A stretch of 64,000 nucleotides of DNA from Penaeicola halotolerans (GTDB lineage: Bacteria > Bacteroidota > Bacteroidia > Cytophagales > Cyclobacteriaceae): the NCBI RefSeq assembly GCF_016464625.1, contig NZ_JAEAGO010000001.1, forward strand, positions 62,001 through 126,000, given 5' to 3'. A model generated the notes under the pieces. The model made no database searches and had not been told where the DNA came from. It worked only from the letters and a program-made list of their open reading frames with translations. Numbering within the stretch: the first letter of the stretch is position 1; every line of letters starts with the position of its first letter. Below are positions 60,609-64,000 of the stretch, piece after piece. Both the position numbers and the translations under genes were made by a program.

Positions 60609-61550
60609 ATGAGAGATATAATCATCAACGGAGTTAAAATCCGTCCGGGTCAAAATATACAGCTTGATATCAATATCGCTAGACTACCTACACATACTTT
60701 AATTGATTTACCAGTGTTTATTTACCGCTCAAAGGTAGATGGCCCAGTGCTACTAGTCAGTGGAGGCTTGCATGGAGATGAGATCAATGGCATAGATGCT
60801 GTCAAGCGTATGATCACTGACAATATGCTCAAACCCAAGCGAGGAACTGTTGTGGCGATTCCACTTATCAATGTCTATGGTTTTCTCAGTACCTCTCGGA
60901 CTTTTCCTGATGGAAGAGATCTCAATAGGAGCTTTCCTGGGAGTAAAAAGGGCTCATTAGCTTCTCAGATTGCACACATACTGACCAATGAAATATTGCC
61001 TAATATCGATATGGGGATAGACTTTCATACAGGCGGACGCATGCTTTCTAACTATCCTCAAGTACGAGCAGACTTTAAAGATGAGAAGAGCGTAGCATTG
61101 GCTAAGGCCTTTGGTGCACCTTTCATCATCAATTCAGGATTGATTGACAAAAGCTTCAGAAAGGAAGCTTACAAAAAGGGTAAACCGATACTAGTCTATG
61201 AAGGAGGAGAGTCGATGCGCCTAGATGAGTTGGTAGTCAAAGAAGCCATAGAAGGCACTCAGCGTCTTATGCACCACCTTCAGATGAAAGATCAAGTGCA
61301 TGAGCCTAGAGAATCCATCGTCATGGCAGCTAGCACATGGGAACGTGCAAAGGTTTCGGGTATTTTTAACCCTACAGTGCAGTATGGTGAGAAGGTCAAA
61401 AAAGGCCAGATGCTTGCTAAAATCACTGACCCATATGGTAGGGTTAAGGTTCCTGTAAAAAGTCCTTATGATGGCTTTGTCATTTGCTTAAATAATCTAC
61501 CAGTAGTCAATGCTGGTGATGCACTCATTCATATCGGGAAAGTAGAATAG
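60609..61550 (+). CDS. Succinylglutamate desuccinylase/aspartoacylase-family protein
   Basis: 313 residues, an M14-type zinc amidohydrolase. Zinc ligands in SGGLHGDEING (His55, Glu58) and DFHTGG (His140). RDLNRSFPG is the substrate Arg/Asn block, and EGGE at about 200 supplies a catalytic Glu. The C-terminal beta domain from about 240 (KVSGIFNPTVQYGEKVKKGQ, IHIGKVE) is the usual one. The family removes acyl groups from amino acids or trims added Glu residues; without a rimK neighbour the substrate here is open. Cytoplasmic, single gene, with a terminator shared with sppA. Confidence 0.85.
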   Translation: MRDIIINGVKIRPGQNIQLDINIARLPTHTLIDLPVFIYRSKVDGPVLLVSGGLHGDEINGIDAVKRMITDNMLKPKRGTVVAIPLINVYGFLSTSRTFPDGRDLNRSFPGSKKGSLASQIAHILTNEILPNIDMGIDFHTGGRMLSNYPQVRADFKDEKSVALAKAFGAPFIINSGLIDKSFRKEAYKKGKPILVYEGGESMRLDELVVKEAIEGTQRLMHHLQMKDQVHEPRESIVMAASTWERAKVSGIFNPTVQYGEKVKKGQMLAKITDPYGRVKVPVKSPYDGFVICLNNLPVVNAGDALIHIGKVE

Positions 61551-61570
61551 TCAAATTATTCTCTAATAAA

Positions 61571-61604
61571 AAAAGGCTGTTCCACTCAAGAAACAGCCTT
61601 CTTT
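61571..61604. terminator. Bidirectional terminator
   Basis: AAAAGGCTGTT (61571-61581) and AACAGCCTT (61592-61600) form a hairpin with A run on the left and TTCTTTG on the right, between the convergent aspartoacylase-family and sppA genes. Confidence 0.85.
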
Positions 61605-61620
61605 GATATTTACTGATTGA

Positions 61621-63378
61621 TTATTTAATGCTAAACTGGTAAGGCATTCTAGCTTGGATGCCCTCCATTTGCTTGATTTTTTCTGCTTGCTGTACGATAG
61701 GATAGAGATCGCCTAATTTATGTTGCATGTAGCGAGCTTCTATATTGCCCCCAAAGCTTTCTAGAATTTTCTCTACAAATGTTTGTTTGGCTGGGAACAC
61801 CCTCAAGCCATAATCATCCCCTATGTTGGCTTTTTCGGCAGCGATCGCTAAGGCATCATCTAATCCACCTAAGATGTCAACTAGACCTCTTTCTTTAGCT
61901 TCTGTTCCACTCCACACACGACCTGAAGCAATGCTTTTTAGTTCTTCTAATGACATGCCTCTACCATCTGCACACAGTTGGGTGAAATTTTCATACCCTT
62001 CATTGATAGACGATTGGATATAGTCACGCTCTACTTTCGTCAGCTCTCTCGTCATACTAAACATATCTGAATGCTGGGCGGTGTTGACATGGTCAGTAGT
62101 GACACCAAGTTTGTTCTTTAAGAAGTCTTGAGCATTGAAAAACATGCCGAAGATGCCTATAGAACCCGTGATAGTATTTGGTTGAGCTACAATAGTATCA
62201 GCTGCCACAGCGATATAGTATCCTCCAGAGGCTGCTACATCAGACATAGAGGCGATCACAGGCTTTTTCTCCTTAGCTAGTTGGAGTTCTCTCCACATCA
62301 CATCAGAGGCTAGTGCACTTCCACCTGGAGAGTTGATTCTCAAGACGATTGCTTTAATCTTATCATCATTGGCTGCTTCACGGATCATTTTAGCATATGC
62401 TTCTGAGCCAATAGTACCATCAGATACATTTCCTGAGACGATTTCTCCTTCTGCTACGATGAGTGCTATTTGGTCATTGCTGCTTTTAAATTTATCAGTA
62501 GCAGTGAGGAATTTACTCATGCTAATTAGTTCAATTTTGTCTGATTCACCAAGTCCAAGTTTTTCTCTAAGCAAATCATTTTTCTGATCAGCGTAGGCTA
62601 ATTGGGTCACTAGCTTGTTGTCCAAAGCTGACTGTGCATTGGTGATGCTCAAATTATCAGCCATACTCTGAAGTGTTGCTACAGGGATATCACGGCTTTC
62701 TGAAACATCTTGCAAAAATTGATTGTAAAGACTACTTAGATAAGACTTGGTTTGTGCGGCACTTGCCTCACTCATTTCTGTAAGTAAGTAAGGCTCTACT
62801 GCACTTTTGAAATCACCAACTCTGAAGATTTCAGGCTTCACTTCAAGCTTATCTAAAGTGCCTTTGAAGAATACTGCTTCATAAGTAAAGCCATCGAATT
62901 CCATTCCTCCCTTTGGGTTGAGCAAGATATCGTCAGCAACAGAAGCTACATAGTAGCCGTTTTCGTTGTAGATCTCTGCATAGGTTGTGATGAACTTACC
63001 AGATGCTTTGAAAGCAAGGAGCTCATCTCTGATTTCTTTATGTATGGCTGGTAGACCACTTAGAAATCCTGTTTCTAAGTAGATGCCTTTGATATTGTCA
63101 TTTTCTGCGGCTCTTTTGATAGCCTTTTTGACATCGAGAACACTAATCTGTCCACTGACAATCAAGCCTGGAAATGGAGATGGAAAGTCCATGTCTTCAA
63201 CAGGTCGATCTACGATGATCTTGTTCAGGTCTAGATGCAAGACTGAATTGGCTTTGACTTTTACCTCTTCCTTGCTACTAGCCATGATACCTATGATACC
63301 GAAAAAGAGAAAAAATGCGATCATGTTGAAAATGATCAAGCCGACTATGACGGCTAATACGTTTCCTAAGAATTTCAT
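61621..63378 (-). CDS. sppA: Signal peptide peptidase SppA, long form
   Basis: 585 residues, the duplicated 67K-type enzyme. One N-terminal membrane segment about 5-31. The first half has the catalytic Lys191 in VGDFKSAVEPYL; the second half has RINSPGGSALASD and the nucleophile Ser384 in DVAASGGYYIA. GSIGIFGMFFNAQDFLKNKLG and ASGRVWSGTEAKERGLVD follow, as in the family. It cuts leftover signal peptides in the inner membrane from the periplasmic side. Normal length. It starts about 80 bases from the divergent folK. Confidence 0.94.
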   Translation of the reverse strand: MKFLGNVLAVIVGLIIFNMIAFFLFFGIIGIMASSKEEVKVKANSVLHLDLNKIIVDRPVEDMDFPSPFPGLIVSGQISVLDVKKAIKRAAENDNIKGIYLETGFLSGLPAIHKEIRDELLAFKASGKFITTYAEIYNENGYYVASVADDILLNPKGGMEFDGFTYEAVFFKGTLDKLEVKPEIFRVGDFKSAVEPYLLTEMSEASAAQTKSYLSSLYNQFLQDVSESRDIPVATLQSMADNLSITNAQSALDNKLVTQLAYADQKNDLLREKLGLGESDKIELISMSKFLTATDKFKSSNDQIALIVAEGEIVSGNVSDGTIGSEAYAKMIREAANDDKIKAIVLRINSPGGSALASDVMWRELQLAKEKKPVIASMSDVAASGGYYIAVAADTIVAQPNTITGSIGIFGMFFNAQDFLKNKLGVTTDHVNTAQHSDMFSMTRELTKVERDYIQSSINEGYENFTQLCADGRGMSLEELKSIASGRVWSGTEAKERGLVDILGGLDDALAIAAEKANIGDDYGLRVFPAKQTFVEKILESFGGNIEARYMQHKLGDLYPIVQQAEKIKQMEGIQARMPYQFSIK

Positions 63379-63398
63379 AATTGGAATTTTAGTTTGCT

Positions 63399-63414
63399 AA
63401 AGCTTAAAAGCTTT
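63399..63414. promoter_or_regulatory. Palindrome between sppA and folK
   Basis: AAAGCTT (63399-63405), AA, AAGCTTT (63408-63414), a fully symmetrical 16-base site in the short gap between divergent genes. It may be an operator; A+T-rich gaps also yield such sites by chance. Confidence 0.25.
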
Positions 63415-63460
63415 GTTATTCATCAAATGTTTAAATAAGATTGTGGAAAAAATAACCCAC

Positions 63461-63955
63461 ATGCAGTCAATCATACTACTGCTTGGTTCAAATTTAGGAG
63501 AAACTAAGCAGAATCTAGTCATTGCCAGTCAGTTGATTTCAAAAAAAGTAGGGAAGATCGATCGATCATCGGACTTTTATGAGACTGCTGCTTGGGGAAA
63601 AACAGATCAAGCGGACTTTTTAAACCAAGTTTTGATATTAAAAACTGAGCTTGAACCCCTTGAGCTACTGGCTCAACTTCAAGCGATCGAGCTAGAAATG
63701 GGAAGGGTTCGCTTCGAGAAATGGGGCGCTCGATTGATTGATATTGATATCCTTTTTTATGGAGAACAAGTGTTAGATCTACCTGACCTTAAAGTACCTC
63801 ATCCATTTATTCAAGAGAGGAGATTTACACTGATGCCTTTGGTAGAGTTAGTCCCTGACATGATCCACTCAGTGCTAAAAGTGAGCATGAAAGACTTGCT
63901 CGATGCTTGTCCAGACAAATTATCGGCCAAGCGACTAGATAAATCTGAAGCATAA
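63461..63955 (+). CDS. folK: 2-amino-4-hydroxy-6-hydroxymethyldihydropteridine pyrophosphokinase
   Basis: 164 residues from ATG 63461; the frame is open back to 63413 but the family core begins here (SIILLLGSNLGETKQNL). Other conserved blocks: FYETAAWGKTDQADFLNQV, LELLAQLQAIELEMGR and RFEKWGARLIDIDILFYG, with the two Asp residues that bind magnesium. VPHPFIQERRFTLMPLVEL closes the domain. It transfers pyrophosphate from ATP to the pterin in folate synthesis. No FolB or FolP fusion. Ends at a hairpin at the window edge. Confidence 0.93.
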   Translation: MQSIILLLGSNLGETKQNLVIASQLISKKVGKIDRSSDFYETAAWGKTDQADFLNQVLILKTELEPLELLAQLQAIELEMGRVRFEKWGARLIDIDILFYGEQVLDLPDLKVPHPFIQERRFTLMPLVELVPDMIHSVLKVSMKDLLDACPDKLSAKRLDKSEA

Positions 63956-63956
63956 A

Positions 63957-63984
63957 AAAATCCTCACGGTTAAGAGAGGATTTT
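63957..63984 (+). terminator. Rho-independent terminator
   Basis: AAAATCCTC (63957-63965) and GAGGATTTT (63976-63984) with a 10-base loop, directly after the folK stop. The T run is short, so termination may be partial or bidirectional. Confidence 0.7.
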
Positions 63985-64000
63985 CGATGCTTTATATACT

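Noticed and set aside
1-64000. CRISPR arrays, rRNA genes, insertion sequences, prophage genes
   Set aside because: No regularly spaced repeats, rRNA sequence, transposase or phage structural gene was seen on either strand.

Overview
The window looks like a chromosomal segment from a gliding, aerobic member of the Bacteroidota, probably of the Cytophagia type. Evidence seen directly: a SusC/SusD pair, the gliding lipoprotein gene gldH beside a PSP1/RicT gene, many secreted proteins and lipoproteins with Bacteroidota-style signal peptides, a DUF2911 protein, methylmalonyl-CoA epimerase, and promoter candidates of the Bacteroidota type (TTTG, about 17-21 bases, then TAnnTTTG). Base composition is moderate to low in G+C almost everywhere. 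No rRNA, CRISPR array, integrase, transposase or phage gene was seen, and apart from one very A+T-rich gene the window reads as core chromosome.

Layout. 1-3.8 kb: envelope genes (an OmpA-like protein between two related lipoproteins, a small cysteine-containing protein, a small beta-barrel). 4-9.3 kb: an atypical aldehyde dehydrogenase, DUF2911, dCMP deaminase, a small GNAT protein and a secreted GH31 glucosidase. 9.47 kb: tRNA-Lys(UUU) with a clear promoter and terminator. 9.9-12.2 kb: two tandem related lipoproteins, the second strikingly A+T-rich, followed by a gene-free stretch with palindromic structure. 12.6-15.1 kb: two membrane proteins and a secreted hydrolase. 15.1-19.2 kb: a hybrid histidine kinase with receiver and Hpt domains facing an NtrC-type sigma-54 activator, together holding every step of a His-Asp-His-Asp relay. 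19.3-22.1 kb: a small secreted protein, then an ECF sigma factor operon (sigma, probable anti-sigma, outer-membrane-like protein). 22.2-23.9 kb: plsC and murI, divergent.

24-32.1 kb: nuoHIJKLMN, tightly packed, encoding the membrane arm of complex I plus NuoI; nuoA-G are not beside it, and NuoI carries a long repetitive Lys/Pro/Val tail. A large PurF-like amidophosphoribosyltransferase follows. 34.1-38.6 kb: susC-susD without linked glycosidases. 38.8-43.6 kb: an A-type Fe-S carrier, methylmalonyl-CoA epimerase, thiL, a hypothetical protein, an RlmD-type rRNA methyltransferase and an SDR oxidoreductase. 43.6-47.6 kb: a very large DUF4011-type SF1 helicase whose C-terminus looks like a decayed nuclease domain. 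47.6-53.1 kb (minus strand): recQ-purD-ricT-gldH. 53.2-55.2 kb: kdsD and manC for surface-sugar precursors. 55.4-58.6 kb: tricorn-like protease. 58.7-64 kb: pyrF, murB, an aspartoacylase-family amidohydrolase, sppA and folK.

The genes most worth a second look are the NuoI tail, the complete phosphorelay, the helicase with a degenerate C-terminal domain, the A+T-rich lipoprotein next to tRNA-Lys and its trailing palindromic element, and the RicT/GldH operon. No convincing new multi-gene defence or mobile system was found.
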